Of a DNA stretch of 64,000 nucleotides, positions 50,162 to 58,641 are shown one piece after another. The stretch is from assembly GCF_012034245.1 (NCBI RefSeq), contig NZ_JAATEO010000030.1, forward strand, positions 1 through 64,000, given 5' to 3'. The position numbers and the translations under genes are program-made. Position 1 is the stretch's first letter, and each line of letters opens with the position of its first letter. Origin of the DNA: Micromonospora thermarum (GTDB lineage Bacteria > Actinomycetota > Actinomycetes > Mycobacteriales > Micromonosporaceae). The notes beneath the pieces are model-generated. The model did not search any database. It worked only from the letters and a program-made list of their open reading frames with translations, and was not told where the DNA came from.

Positions 50162-50624
50162 GGTGGCGACCGGACCGCTCGCCGCGCTGCTCGACCGACG
50201 GGCGATCCGGCTCGGCGAGACCGCCGCCGACCGGGAGGACGCGATCCGGCGTAGCGGCGCGGTGCTGGTCGAGACCGGTGCCGTCGATCCCGCGTACGTC
50301 GACACGATGCTGGCGCGGGAACGCTCGGTGTCGACGTACGTGGGCGAGGGGGTGGCGATCCCGCACGGCACCCTCGCCGGCAAGGACGCCGTACGCCGGG
50401 ACGCGCTCGCGGTGCTCCGCTTCCCGGCCGGCGTGGACTGGGGCGGCGAGCAGGTCGTGGTCTGCGTGGCGATCGCCGCCCGCGGCGACGGTCACGTGGC
50501 CCTCCTCGCCCAGCTGGCCGAGATCCTGCTGGATCCGGAGCGAGCCCGCGCGCTGCGGGAGGCGACCGAGGCCGACGAGGTTCTCCGGCTGCTCAAACCC
50601 GTCGATGAGGAGACAGACTCATGA
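50154..50624 (+). CDS. PTS EIIA component, mannitol/fructose type
   Basis: A 156-aa domain with the phospho-His in VGEGVAIPHGTLAGKD and the supporting VAIAARGDGHVALLAQLAEI. It accepts phosphate from HPr. ATG 50154 overlaps the EIIB stop, and its own stop overlaps the dehydrogenase ATG. Confidence 0.92.
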   Translation: MAEVATGPLAALLDRRAIRLGETAADREDAIRRSGAVLVETGAVDPAYVDTMLARERSVSTYVGEGVAIPHGTLAGKDAVRRDALAVLRFPAGVDWGGEQVVVCVAIAARGDGHVALLAQLAEILLDPERARALREATEADEVLRLLKPVDEETDS

Positions 50625-51661
50625 AGGTTGTGCGCTTCCACGCTCCCGGTGACGTGCGGGTCGAGGACGCACCCGAACCGACGCCGGGACCGGGCGAGGT
50701 CAGGATCCGGGTACGGAACTGCTCCACGTGCGGCACCGACGTGAAGATCTGGCGCTTCGGCCACCACCACATCGACCCGCCACGGGTGATGGGCCACGAG
50801 ATCGCCGGCGAGATCGTCGAGATCGGGGCAGAGGTGACCGGCTGGCAGCCCGGCGACCGCGTCCAGGTCATCGCCGCGATCCCGTGCGGGCGGTGCGACC
50901 AGTGCCGCCGCGGCCGGATGACGGTCTGCCCCAACCAGGAGTCGATCGGCTACCACTACGAGGGCGGCTTCGCCCAGTACATGGTCGTGCCGGCCAAGGT
51001 GCTCGCCGTCGACGGCCTCAACCGCATCCCGGACGGGGTCAGCTTCGCCGAGGCGTCGGTGGCCGAGCCGTTGGCGTGTGTCCTCAACGGCCAGGAGCTC
51101 GCGCGGGTCGGGGAGGGCGACGACGTCGTGGTCATCGGCTCCGGCCCGATCGGCTGCCTGCACGTACGGCTCGCCCGGGCGCGCGGTGCCGCCCGGGTCA
51201 CCCTGGTCGACCTCAACCGGGACCGGCTGGACCTGGCGGCGGCGCTCGTCGCGCCGGACGCCACGGTCTGCGCCGCGGAGACCGACCCGGTCGACGCGGT
51301 CCTCAAGGTGACCGACGGCGCCGGAGCCGACGTCGTCATCACCGCGGCCGCCTCCGGTGCCGCCCAGGAGCAGGCGTTGCAGATGGTCGGCCGCCAGGGC
51401 CGGATCAGCTTCTTCGGCGGCCTGCCCAAGGACCGGCCGGTCATCGCCGTCGACGCCAACCTGGTGCACTACCGCGAGCTCACCATCGTCGGCGCCAACG
51501 GCTCCAGCCCCGCGCACAACAAGGCCGCACTGCAGCTCATCGCCAGTGGTGCGGTGCCGGTCGCGGATCTGATCACCGACCGGCTGCCGCTGGAGCGGGC
51601 GCTCGACGCGTTCGACATCGTCTCCCGGGGCGCCGGTATCAAAGTCACCATCGAGCCCTGA
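50621..51661 (+). CDS. Zinc-dependent medium-chain dehydrogenase (sugar-alcohol or sugar-alcohol-phosphate)
   Basis: A 346-aa MDR enzyme: catalytic zinc ligands in NCSTCGTDVKIW and GHEIAGEIVEIG, structural zinc Cys in CGRCDQCRRGRMTVC, and a Rossmann fold VVVIGSGPIGCLHVRLAR. In a hexitol PTS locus it most likely oxidises the imported hexitol phosphate to a ketose phosphate, in place of the unrelated MtlD. The substrate (mannitol-, sorbitol- or galactitol-phosphate) is not resolvable by eye. ATGA overlap with EIIA. Confidence 0.85.
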   Translation: MKVVRFHAPGDVRVEDAPEPTPGPGEVRIRVRNCSTCGTDVKIWRFGHHHIDPPRVMGHEIAGEIVEIGAEVTGWQPGDRVQVIAAIPCGRCDQCRRGRMTVCPNQESIGYHYEGGFAQYMVVPAKVLAVDGLNRIPDGVSFAEASVAEPLACVLNGQELARVGEGDDVVVIGSGPIGCLHVRLARARGAARVTLVDLNRDRLDLAAALVAPDATVCAAETDPVDAVLKVTDGAGADVVITAAASGAAQEQALQMVGRQGRISFFGGLPKDRPVIAVDANLVHYRELTIVGANGSSPAHNKAALQLIASGAVPVADLITDRLPLERALDAFDIVSRGAGIKVTIEP

Positions 51662-51700
51662 CCGGCTCGGATCCGCGGATCCACCACCTGAGGAGTCGTC

Positions 51701-51982
51701 ATGCCCGAACGTACCGTCCCCGTCGGGTCGACCAGCGGGCTGCACGCCCGCCCCGCCGCCCTCTTCGTCGAGGCCGCCACCGCCCAGCCCGTCGCGGTCA
51801 GCATCCGGCTGCCGGGTGGCCGGCCGGTCCCCGCCCGCAGCATGCTCTCCGTCCTGTCGCTCGGGGCGACCCACGGCACCGAGGTGGTCCTGTCGGCCGA
51901 GGGCGACGGGGCGGAGGCCGCGCTGGAGGTCCTCGCCGATCTGCTGCGGCGCAACCTTGACGAGGAGCCGGCCGATGCCTGA
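51701..51982 (+). CDS. ptsH: Phosphocarrier protein HPr
   Basis: A 93-aa PTS carrier with the phospho-His in GSTSGLHARPAALFVEAA and the regulatory-loop region RSMLSVLSLGATHGTEV. It passes phosphate from EI to the EIIA encoded upstream. The SD is GAGGAG. It overlaps ptsI by 8 nt. General PTS genes inside a sugar-specific locus suggest that this locus is self-sufficient. Confidence 0.94.
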   Translation: MPERTVPVGSTSGLHARPAALFVEAATAQPVAVSIRLPGGRPVPARSMLSVLSLGATHGTEVVLSAEGDGAEAALEVLADLLRRNLDEEPADA

Positions 51983-53642
51983 GCGGCTGACCGGAATCGG
52001 GGTCAGTCCCGGCCTGGCCGCCGGTCCGCTGCTGCGGGTGGCTCCCGCGCCCCGGTTGCCGGAACCGGCCGCCGTCGCCGACGTCGAGGCGGAACTGACC
52101 CGCGCCGATGTGGCCCTCGCCGCGGTCGTCACCGAACTGCGCCGCCGCGCGGACTCGGCGGGGCGGCCGGAGGCGGCCGGGATCCTCCGGGCCCAGGCGA
52201 TGATCGCCGAGGACCCGATCCTCCGCGACACGATCGCCGAGGCCGTCCGGGCCGGTCGGGACGCCCCGCACGCGATCGCCGACGCCTTCGCCGAACACCG
52301 TCGGGCGTTTCAGGCCGCCGGCGGCTACCTCGCCGAACGGGTCACCGACCTCGACGACATCCGGGACCGCGCCGTCGCCGCGAGCCTCGGGCAGCCGATG
52401 CCGGGCGTCCCGACCCCGGGATACCCGTACGTGCTGGCCGCGCGCGACCTCGCCCCGGCCGACACCGCCGACCTCGATCCCGACCTGGTGCTCGCCCTGG
52501 TGACCGAGCTGGGCGGCCCGACCAGCCACACCGCGATCCTGGCCCGGTCCCTCGGTCTGCCCGCCGTGGTGTCCTGCGCCGGGACGCTGGCCGTCCCCGA
52601 CGGAACGGTGGTCCGGGTGGACGGGGCTTCGGGCGAGGTGCTCACCGACGCCGACGAGGCCCTCGTCGCCGCCACCCGGACCGCGGTGGCAGTCCGGCGC
52701 GGGCGGGCCGACCGGAGCCGGGGACCGGGCCGCACCGCGGACGGGCACGAGGTGAAGCTCCTGGTCAACATCGGCTCCGCGGCCGAGCTGCGCGGGGAGG
52801 AGGCGGCCGGGGCGGAGGGGGTCGGGCTCTTCCGCACCGAACTGCTGTTCCTCGACCGGACCACGGCGCCCGGCATCGAGGAGCAGAGCCGGGCGTACGC
52901 GGAGGTCTTCGCGGCGGTGGGCGGCCGCCCGGTGGTGATCCGGACGCTGGACGCGGGCGCCGACAAGCCGCTGCCCTTCCTCGACCAGGCCGGCGAGCCC
53001 AACCCGGCACTCGGCGTGCGGGGCCTGCGGATCGCCCGACGCCGGCCCGAGGGGCTCCGGACCCAGCTGCACGCCATCGAGCTGGCGGCCCGGCGGACCG
53101 GCGCGGACGTCCGGGTGATGGCGCCGATGGTGGCGACCGCCGCGGAGGCCGGCGAGTTCGCCACGACCGCGCGCGGCGCCGGCCTGGACACCGTGGGCGT
53201 CATGGTGGAGGTGCCGGCGGCGGCGCTGCGCGCCCGGCGGCTGCTCGAGAAGGTCGACTTCCTCAGCGTGGGCACCAACGACCTGAGCCAGTACGCCTTC
53301 GCCGCCGACCGACAGTGCGGCGACCTCGCCGACCTGCTCGATCCGTGGCAGCCGGCACTGCTGGAGCTGATCGCCGGCTGCGCGACCGCCGGTCGGACGC
53401 GCGGCAGGCCGGTCGGCGTCTGTGGGGAGGCGGCCGCCGACCCGCTGCTCGCGGTGGTGCTCGCCGGTCTCGGCGTGGGCAGCCTGTCGATGTCACCGCG
53501 GGCGCTGGCACCGGTGCGGGCGGCGCTGGCCGCGCACTCCCTCGCCGACTGCGAACGGCTGGCGGCGCTCGCGCTCGCCGCCGACGACGCGGAGCAGGCA
53601 CGGGCCGCCGTAAGGCGCGAGGCCCGGCCGGCGCCGGACTGA
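51975..53642 (+). CDS. ptsI: PTS enzyme I (phosphoenolpyruvate-protein phosphotransferase)
   Basis: A 555-aa enzyme that takes phosphate from PEP and passes it to HPr. The N-terminal HPr-binding/swivelling domain carries the phospho-His in LGGPTSHTAILARSLGLPAV. The C-terminal PEP-binding barrel has EGVGLFRTELLFLDR, TLDAGADKPLPFL, NPALGVRGLRIAR, the active-site loop LSVGTNDLSQYAFAADR and VCGEAAADP with the catalytic Cys. Complete and of normal length. Confidence 0.95.
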   Translation: MPERLTGIGVSPGLAAGPLLRVAPAPRLPEPAAVADVEAELTRADVALAAVVTELRRRADSAGRPEAAGILRAQAMIAEDPILRDTIAEAVRAGRDAPHAIADAFAEHRRAFQAAGGYLAERVTDLDDIRDRAVAASLGQPMPGVPTPGYPYVLAARDLAPADTADLDPDLVLALVTELGGPTSHTAILARSLGLPAVVSCAGTLAVPDGTVVRVDGASGEVLTDADEALVAATRTAVAVRRGRADRSRGPGRTADGHEVKLLVNIGSAAELRGEEAAGAEGVGLFRTELLFLDRTTAPGIEEQSRAYAEVFAAVGGRPVVIRTLDAGADKPLPFLDQAGEPNPALGVRGLRIARRRPEGLRTQLHAIELAARRTGADVRVMAPMVATAAEAGEFATTARGAGLDTVGVMVEVPAAALRARRLLEKVDFLSVGTNDLSQYAFAADRQCGDLADLLDPWQPALLELIAGCATAGRTRGRPVGVCGEAAADPLLAVVLAGLGVGSLSMSPRALAPVRAALAAHSLADCERLAALALAADDAEQARAAVRREARPAPD

Positions 53643-53831
53643 ACGGGCGGGTCACCCGCACTCGTAAGGGCAGGTCGACCGCGGTCGCGGATTGTGCCGG
53701 GCGCCCCTTCCCGCGGTCCGCGACACCGCCGCACCGGACGGCCGCGTGGACCGCCCGGCCGGCCGTCGGTTTCTGTCGGTCGGTGTGGCCATAATCACGA
53801 CACGCGTTTCGCCGAGGGACGGAGACGGTCG

Positions 53832-54917
53832 ATGGCCACACTGCTCGCGATCGGGACGGCCAAGGGCCTCTTCCTGGCCACCAGCACCGACGGCCGGCGC
53901 ACCTGGGAGGTGGCCGGGCCGCACCACCCGATGACCGGGGTGTACGCGGTCGCGATCGACACCCGCCGCGCCACACCCCGCCTGATCGCCGGCACCACCA
54001 GCTCACACTTCGGTCCGACCGTCGCCACCAGCGACGACCTCGGCGCCACCTGGCGCGAGCCGGAGCAGGCGCCGGTGGCCTTCCCGGCCGACACCGGGGC
54101 CAGCCTGGGCCGGGTCTGGCAGCTCACCCCGGCCGGCGCCGACCAGCCCGACGTGGTGTGGGCGGGCACCGAGCCCTCGGCGCTGTTCCGGTCCGACGAC
54201 GGCGGCGTGACCTTCGAGCTGGTGCGGGGCCTGTGGGACCACCCGCACCGGGAGCAGTGGGGCGCGGGCTTCGGTGGCCAGGCGGTGCACACCGTGCTGC
54301 CGCACCCGGCCGACGCCGACCGGGTCACCGTCGCCATGTCCACCGGCGGCGTCTACCGCTCGACCGACGCCGGCACGACCTGGTCGCCCGGCAACACGGG
54401 CATCCGGGCCTACTTCCTGCCCGATGAGTGGCCCGAGTTCGGCCAGTGCGTACACAAGGTCACCCGTGACGCGGGCGACGCCGCCCGCCTCTACGCGCAG
54501 AACCACCACGGCGTCTACCGCTCGGACGACGACGGGCGCACCTGGTCGTCGATCGCGGAGGGCCTGCCCAGCGACTTCGGCTTCCCGATCGTCACGCTGC
54601 CGGGCCGGCCCGGCAGCGTCTTCACCTTCCCCCTCGCCGCCGACAGCGAGCGCTTCCCGGCCGGCCGCCGGTGCCGCGTCTGGCGGTCCGGCGACGCGGG
54701 CGCCACCTGGGAGCCGTTGAGCGCCGGCCTGCCGGAGGGGCCGTTCTACCCGGCCGTGCTGCGCGACGCGATGTGCGCCGACGACAGCGATCCCGGCGGT
54801 GTCTACTTCGGCACCCGCTCCGGCGAGGTCTACGCGAGCTGTGACGCCGGCGACTCGTGGTCCCTGGTCGCCGCGCACCTGCCCGACGTGCTGTGCGTCC
54901 GCGCGGCGGAGGTCTGA
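53832..54917 (+). CDS. BNR/sialidase-like beta-propeller protein
   Basis: A 361-aa predicted beta-propeller with repeated Asp-box (BNR) motifs: STDGRRTWEVAG, TSDDLGATWREP, RSDDGGVTFELV, RSTDAGTTWSPG, RSDDDGRTWSSI, RSGDAGATWEPL and SCDAGDSWSLV. There is no signal peptide and no evident sialidase catalytic set, so the 'exo-alpha-sialidase' label is not justified. It is probably cytoplasmic. The next gene, a MoaD/ThiS-like protein, starts 1 nt after the stop, a pairing that suggests a joint but unknown function. Confidence 0.8.
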   Translation: MATLLAIGTAKGLFLATSTDGRRTWEVAGPHHPMTGVYAVAIDTRRATPRLIAGTTSSHFGPTVATSDDLGATWREPEQAPVAFPADTGASLGRVWQLTPAGADQPDVVWAGTEPSALFRSDDGGVTFELVRGLWDHPHREQWGAGFGGQAVHTVLPHPADADRVTVAMSTGGVYRSTDAGTTWSPGNTGIRAYFLPDEWPEFGQCVHKVTRDAGDAARLYAQNHHGVYRSDDDGRTWSSIAEGLPSDFGFPIVTLPGRPGSVFTFPLAADSERFPAGRRCRVWRSGDAGATWEPLSAGLPEGPFYPAVLRDAMCADDSDPGGVYFGTRSGEVYASCDAGDSWSLVAAHLPDVLCVRAAEV

Positions 54918-54918
54918 C

Positions 54919-55197
54919 GTGGTGACGGTGCTGCTGCCGGGGCCGCTGCGCGGCGAGGCCGGGGGAGCGAGCCGGCTGACGGTGGCGGCCTCGGGCACGC
55001 TGCGGGCCGTCCTGGACGAGGTGGCCGACGGCTGGCCCCGGCTCGGCCGGCGCATCCGTGACGAGCGCGGTGAGCTGCGCCGCTACGTCAACGTGTACGT
55101 CGACGGCGAGGACTGCCGGCACCTCGGCGGCCTCGACACGCCCGTCGGCGAGTCCGCCGAGGTGCAGGTGCTGCCCTCGGTTGCCGGCGGCCAGTGA
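54919..55197 (+). CDS. MoaD/ThiS-like ubiquitin-fold protein
   Basis: A 92-aa protein with the beta-grasp pattern (VTVLLPGPLRGEAGGASRLT, TLRAVLDEVADGWPRLGRRI, LRRYVNVYVDGEDCRHLGGL, ESAEVQVLPSVAGGQ). The C-terminus is GGQ rather than the exposed GG of sulfur carriers, so activation would need trimming of one residue. No molybdopterin, thiamine or E1-like gene is nearby. Coupled to the upstream BNR protein by a 1-nt gap. Confidence 0.8.
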   Translation: MVTVLLPGPLRGEAGGASRLTVAASGTLRAVLDEVADGWPRLGRRIRDERGELRRYVNVYVDGEDCRHLGGLDTPVGESAEVQVLPSVAGGQ

Positions 55198-55259
55198 CCG
55201 ACCCGTGGTGGAGCTCGGAGCCGGAGCCTTGCGGGGTCTCGTTCCGACCGGTGAACGGC

Positions 55260-55265
55260 TAGTAT
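55260..55265 (+). promoter_or_regulatory. -10 element TAGTAT
   Basis: TAGTAT matches TANNNT and lies 34 nt before GTG 55300, which has GGGGAAGGG as SD. No matching -35. Confidence 0.4.
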
Positions 55266-55299
55266 TCACCGCTCCGGCCTGGACGGGGAAGGGTTCACT

Positions 55300-55614
55300 G
55301 TGGACGCGTACGAGGCCGGTTACGCCTTCGGCCAGCTGATGGCGACGCTCGCGTGCCTGCTCGTCCCGTTGGCGGTGGTCGGCGGGGTGATCTGGTTCGC
55401 CGTGGCTCGCTCCCGCCGGAGGAGCAGGCCGCCGCCGCAGGCACCCTACGGGGCGCCGCCCTCGTACCCCTTCCCGGGTGGACCGTCGCCGTACCCCGGG
55501 CAGTCCTACCCGGGCCCGGGCGGATCACCGCCATACCCCGCACCGCACCAGCCGTACCCGCCTCAGCCGTACCCGCCGCAACAGCCGAACCGGCCGCAGG
55601 GTTCCGGCCGCTGA
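55300..55614 (+). CDS. Small single-pass membrane protein with Pro/Tyr-rich tail
   Basis: A 104-aa protein: a short N-terminus (MDAYEAGYAFGQL), one membrane helix (about 12-36), a basic RSRRRSR stop and a 60-residue Pro/Tyr/Gly-rich tail with repeated YPPQPYPP-type units, presumably cytoplasmic and disordered. The function is unknown. Start GTG 55300 has a good SD and a TAGTAT box upstream. Confidence 0.65.
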   Translation: MDAYEAGYAFGQLMATLACLLVPLAVVGGVIWFAVARSRRRSRPPPQAPYGAPPSYPFPGGPSPYPGQSYPGPGGSPPYPAPHQPYPPQPYPPQQPNRPQGSGR

Positions 55615-55657
55615 CGGAGGCGTGACACCGGCCACCCGAGGTACTGCTGCTCGCGGA

Positions 55658-55680
55658 ATAGTTGACTCGTCAAATATGTT
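55658..55680 (+). promoter_or_regulatory. MarR-like palindrome over the promoter of the monooxygenase gene
   Basis: ATAGTTGAC and GTCAAATAT (55658-55666, 55669-55677) form a near-perfect palindrome with a TC centre. It overlaps the -10-like TATGTT (55675-55680), so binding would block transcription. TTGAC/GTCAA half-sites are common for MarR-family regulators. No marR gene is in the window next to it. Confidence 0.5.
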
Positions 55681-55733
55681 GTGCGGGTCGTCCGGGGCAA
55701 CCGAGGCCCCGGCGGTCAGGCAAGGAGCGGGTC

Positions 55734-56873
55734 ATGCAGTTCGGGGTCTTCACCGTCGGCGACGTCACGGTCGATCCGACCAACGGTCGGGAGCCGACGG
55801 AGCGTGAGCGCATCAAGGCCATGGTCGCGATCGCGCTCAAGGCCGAGGAGGTCGGGCTCGACGTCTTCGCCACCGGCGAGCACCACAACCCGCCGTTCGT
55901 GCCGTCGTCGCCGACCACCATGCTGGGCTTCATCGCCGCCCGGACGTCTCGGCTGCTGCTGTCCACCGCCACGACGCTGATCACCACCAACGACCCGGTG
56001 AAGATCGCCGAGGACTACGCGATGCTCCAGCACCTGGCCGACGGCCGGGTGGACCTGATGCTCGGGCGCGGCAACACCGGCCCGGTATACCCGTGGTTCG
56101 GGCAGGACATCCGCAACGGCATTCCGCTGACCATCGAGAACTACGACCTGCTGCGCCGGCTCTGGCGGGAGGACGTGGTCGACTGGTCCGGCCGGTTCCG
56201 TACGCCGTTGCAGTCGTTCACCTCGACGCCGCGACCGCTGGACGGCGAACCGCCGTTCGTCTGGCACGGCTCGATCCGCAGCCCCCAGATCGCCGAGCAG
56301 GCCGCGTACTACGGCGACGGCTTCTTCGCCAACCACATCTTCTGGCCCAAGGAGCACACGCAGCGGATGGTCGGCCTGTACCGGCAGCGGTTCGAGCACT
56401 ACGGGCACGGCTCCGCCGACCAGGCGATCGTCGGGCTGGGCGGGCAGGTGTTCATGCGGAAGAACTCGCAGGACGCGGTTCGCGAGTTCCGCCCGTACTT
56501 CGACAACGCACCGGTCTACGGGCACGGGCCGTCGCTGGAGGAGTTCACCGAGCAGACCCCGCTGACCGTCGGCAGCCCACAGCAGGTGATCGACCGTACG
56601 CTGACCTTCCGCGAGTACGTCGGCGACTACCAGCGGCAGCTGTTCCTCGTCGACCACGCCGGGCTGCCCCTCAAGACCGTGCTGGAGCAGCTCGACATCC
56701 TCGGCGAGGAGGTCGTCCCGGTGCTGCGCAAGGAGTTCGAGTCCGTGCGGCCGGCGCACGTGCCCGAGGCGCCCACGCACGCCTCGCTGCTGGCCGCTGC
56801 CGGCGGCGGCACCGACAGCACCGTCCACGCCGTCGACGACGTGACGGGCCGCGCTCCCGAGGAGGCCCGATGA
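55734..56873 (+). CDS. FMN-dependent luciferase-like monooxygenase (CE1758-like family)
   Basis: A 379-aa TIM-barrel flavin-dependent oxidoreductase: FGVFTVGDVTVDPTNGREPT, ATGEHHNPPFVPSSPTTML, LQHLADGRVDLMLGRGNTG and PPFVWHGSIRSPQIAEQAAY are luciferase-family motifs. It needs reduced FMN, supplied by the reductase encoded next, and the two-gene pairing matches the CE1758/CE1759 arrangement in actinobacteria. The substrate is unknown. SD CAAGGAG before ATG 55734. Confidence 0.88.
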   Translation: MQFGVFTVGDVTVDPTNGREPTERERIKAMVAIALKAEEVGLDVFATGEHHNPPFVPSSPTTMLGFIAARTSRLLLSTATTLITTNDPVKIAEDYAMLQHLADGRVDLMLGRGNTGPVYPWFGQDIRNGIPLTIENYDLLRRLWREDVVDWSGRFRTPLQSFTSTPRPLDGEPPFVWHGSIRSPQIAEQAAYYGDGFFANHIFWPKEHTQRMVGLYRQRFEHYGHGSADQAIVGLGGQVFMRKNSQDAVREFRPYFDNAPVYGHGPSLEEFTEQTPLTVGSPQQVIDRTLTFREYVGDYQRQLFLVDHAGLPLKTVLEQLDILGEEVVPVLRKEFESVRPAHVPEAPTHASLLAAAGGGTDSTVHAVDDVTGRAPEEAR

Positions 56874-57499
56874 CACAGCGCACCCTGGCCGTCGTCTCGG
56901 CCGGCCTGCGCCAGCCGTCGTCGACCCGGCTGCTCGCCGACCAGCTCGCCGCGGCCACCCGCGACGAGTTGGTCCGGCGGGGCGACACCGTGGAGGTACG
57001 CCCCGTCGAGCTGCGCGAGCACGCCCACGACATCGTCAACCACCTGCTCACCGGCTTCCCGTCGCCGGCGCTGCGGGAGGTGCTGGACACGGTGACCGGC
57101 GCCGACGGCCTGATCGCCGTGACGCCGATCTTCAACGCGTCGTACAACGGGCTGTTCAAGTCGTTCGTCGACCTGATCGACTCCGACGCGCTCACCGACC
57201 GGGCGGTCCTGGTCGCCGCCACCGGCGGCACGGCCCGGCACTCGCTCGCCCTGGAGCACGCGCTGCGGCCGATGTTCACGTACCTGCACGCGGTCGTGGT
57301 GCCGACGGCCGTCTTCGCGGCCCCCGAGGACTGGTCCGCCGGCACCGCCGACGGTGCCCTGCGGCGCCGCGTCGAGCGGGGCGCGGCCGAACTGGCCGAG
57401 CAGATGCACCGGCGGGCACCGTCGACCGGCCCCGCCGACCCGTTCGCGCTCACCGGCGACTTCGAGGACCTCCTCGACGGCCTCCGGCGCGACGCCTGA
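56870..57499 (+). CDS. NAD(P)H-dependent FMN reductase (CE1759-like family)
   Basis: A 209-aa flavodoxin-fold reductase with the phosphate-binding SAGLRQPSSTRLLADQLA, TPIFNASYNGLFKSFVDL and VAATGGTARHSLALEHALRP. It provides FMNH2 for the monooxygenase whose stop codon its ATG overlaps. The gene ends at a convergent terminator. Confidence 0.88.
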   Translation: MTQRTLAVVSAGLRQPSSTRLLADQLAAATRDELVRRGDTVEVRPVELREHAHDIVNHLLTGFPSPALREVLDTVTGADGLIAVTPIFNASYNGLFKSFVDLIDSDALTDRAVLVAATGGTARHSLALEHALRPMFTYLHAVVVPTAVFAAPEDWSAGTADGALRRRVERGAAELAEQMHRRAPSTGPADPFALTGDFEDLLDGLRRDA

Positions 57500-57504
57500 C
57501 CCCC

Positions 57505-57536
57505 GTCCCGGCCCGGCTGTCCCGTCGGGCCGGGAC
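57505..57536. terminator. Convergent terminator between the FMN reductase and universal stress genes
   Basis: A perfect 11-bp stem (GTCCCGGCCCG at 57505-57515, CGGGCCGGGAC at 57526-57536) with a 10-nt loop lies between convergent genes. A second GC-rich inverted repeat follows to about 57590. Confidence 0.6.
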
Positions 57537-57595
57537 CGGGCACCCCGGACCGCCGAGCCGGGCCGGGCGGAACGCCCGGAACCGGCCCGGACGGG

Positions 57596-58438
57596 TCAGC
57601 GGGCCTCGCCGTACGGGTGCGCCACCAGCACCGGGCAGTGGGCGTGCTGCACCAGGGCCTGGCTGACCGACCCGAGCAGCATCCCGGCGAAGCCGCCCCG
57701 TCCCCGCGTCCCCACGACCACCAGCGCGGCACCGCCGCTCGCCTCGATCAGCGCCGGCTCGGGCTTGTCGGCCAGCAGCAGCCGCACGGTGACGGTGAGA
57801 CCCGGATGGCTGCCGCGAGCGGCCGCCGCCGCCGTCTCGAGCAGCTCCCCGGTCTGCGCCGGACGATCGTCGTCGGGGCGGCCCACGTGCGCGACCACCA
57901 GCTCGACCTCCCGCCGGGCGGCCTCGTCGGCGGCGTACCCGACGGCCAGCTCGGCCCCCTCCGACCCGTCCACACCGACCAGCACCGGACCGTCGACCGG
58001 GATCGGCTCCTGGGCGGGACGGACCACCAGCACCGGGCAGTGGGCGTGGGCCGCCACCTGCGTACCGACCGAGCCGAGCAGCAGCCCCGCGAAACCGCCG
58101 TGGCCCCGGCTGCCCACCACCACCAGCTCCGCCCGCCGCGACTCCTCGACCAGGGTGGCGCCCGGCCCGCCCGCGACCTGGCGCACCGCCACGTCGAGGC
58201 CCGGCCACCGGCCCGCGAGGTCGGCCGCCGTCTGCTCCAACATCTTCCGGGCGTCCTCGCTCGGGGCGGGAACGCCCAGCTCGTACGGGTTGATCGGGAC
58301 GCCGTACCCGAGCGCGTGCAGGTAGCCGTGCACCAGGTGCAGCGGACACGACCGCAGCAGGGCGGCGCGGGCGGCGTGTTCCGCCGCCACGAGGCTCGAC
58401 GGCGATCCGTCCACTCCCACCACGACGGGTCGGTTCAT
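57596..58438 (-). CDS. Tandem-domain universal stress protein
   Basis: A 280-aa protein of two Usp domains. Each has the ATP-binding pattern: VVVGSRGHGGFAGLLLGSVG in the first and VVVGTRGRGGFAGMLLGSVS in the second, with VVVGVDGSPSS and VLVGVDGSEGA openings. Double-Usp proteins of this sort belong to hypoxia/dormancy regulons in mycobacteria and streptomycetes. ATG 58438. It follows a second Usp gene and a P-type ATPase on the same strand. Confidence 0.92.
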   Translation of the reverse strand: MNRPVVVGVDGSPSSLVAAEHAARAALLRSCPLHLVHGYLHALGYGVPINPYELGVPAPSEDARKMLEQTAADLAGRWPGLDVAVRQVAGGPGATLVEESRRAELVVVGSRGHGGFAGLLLGSVGTQVAAHAHCPVLVVRPAQEPIPVDGPVLVGVDGSEGAELAVGYAADEAARREVELVVAHVGRPDDDRPAQTGELLETAAAAARGSHPGLTVTVRLLLADKPEPALIEASGGAALVVVGTRGRGGFAGMLLGSVSQALVQHAHCPVLVAHPYGEAR

Positions 58439-58641
58439 TGCGGCCCTCCCAGACTCGATCAGGTCATTGTCGGCGTGGTGCCGCCGACCGGCCGGTATTT
58501 CCCGGCGGGTCACCGTCCCGAACACCGTCGCGGGAGCGCCCGCGACCGCCGGCGCTGCCACGCCCGCCAGACCCGCAGCCGCCGGGACGACGGTCGCGCC
58601 GGCCGCGAGGCGGCCGGCGCGACGGCACCGCAGCAAGGTCG

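Noticed and set aside
53832..54917. Sialidase (exo-alpha-sialidase) annotation
   Set aside because: Asp-boxes alone are structural. There is no signal peptide and I see no Arg triad/Tyr-Glu catalytic arrangement.
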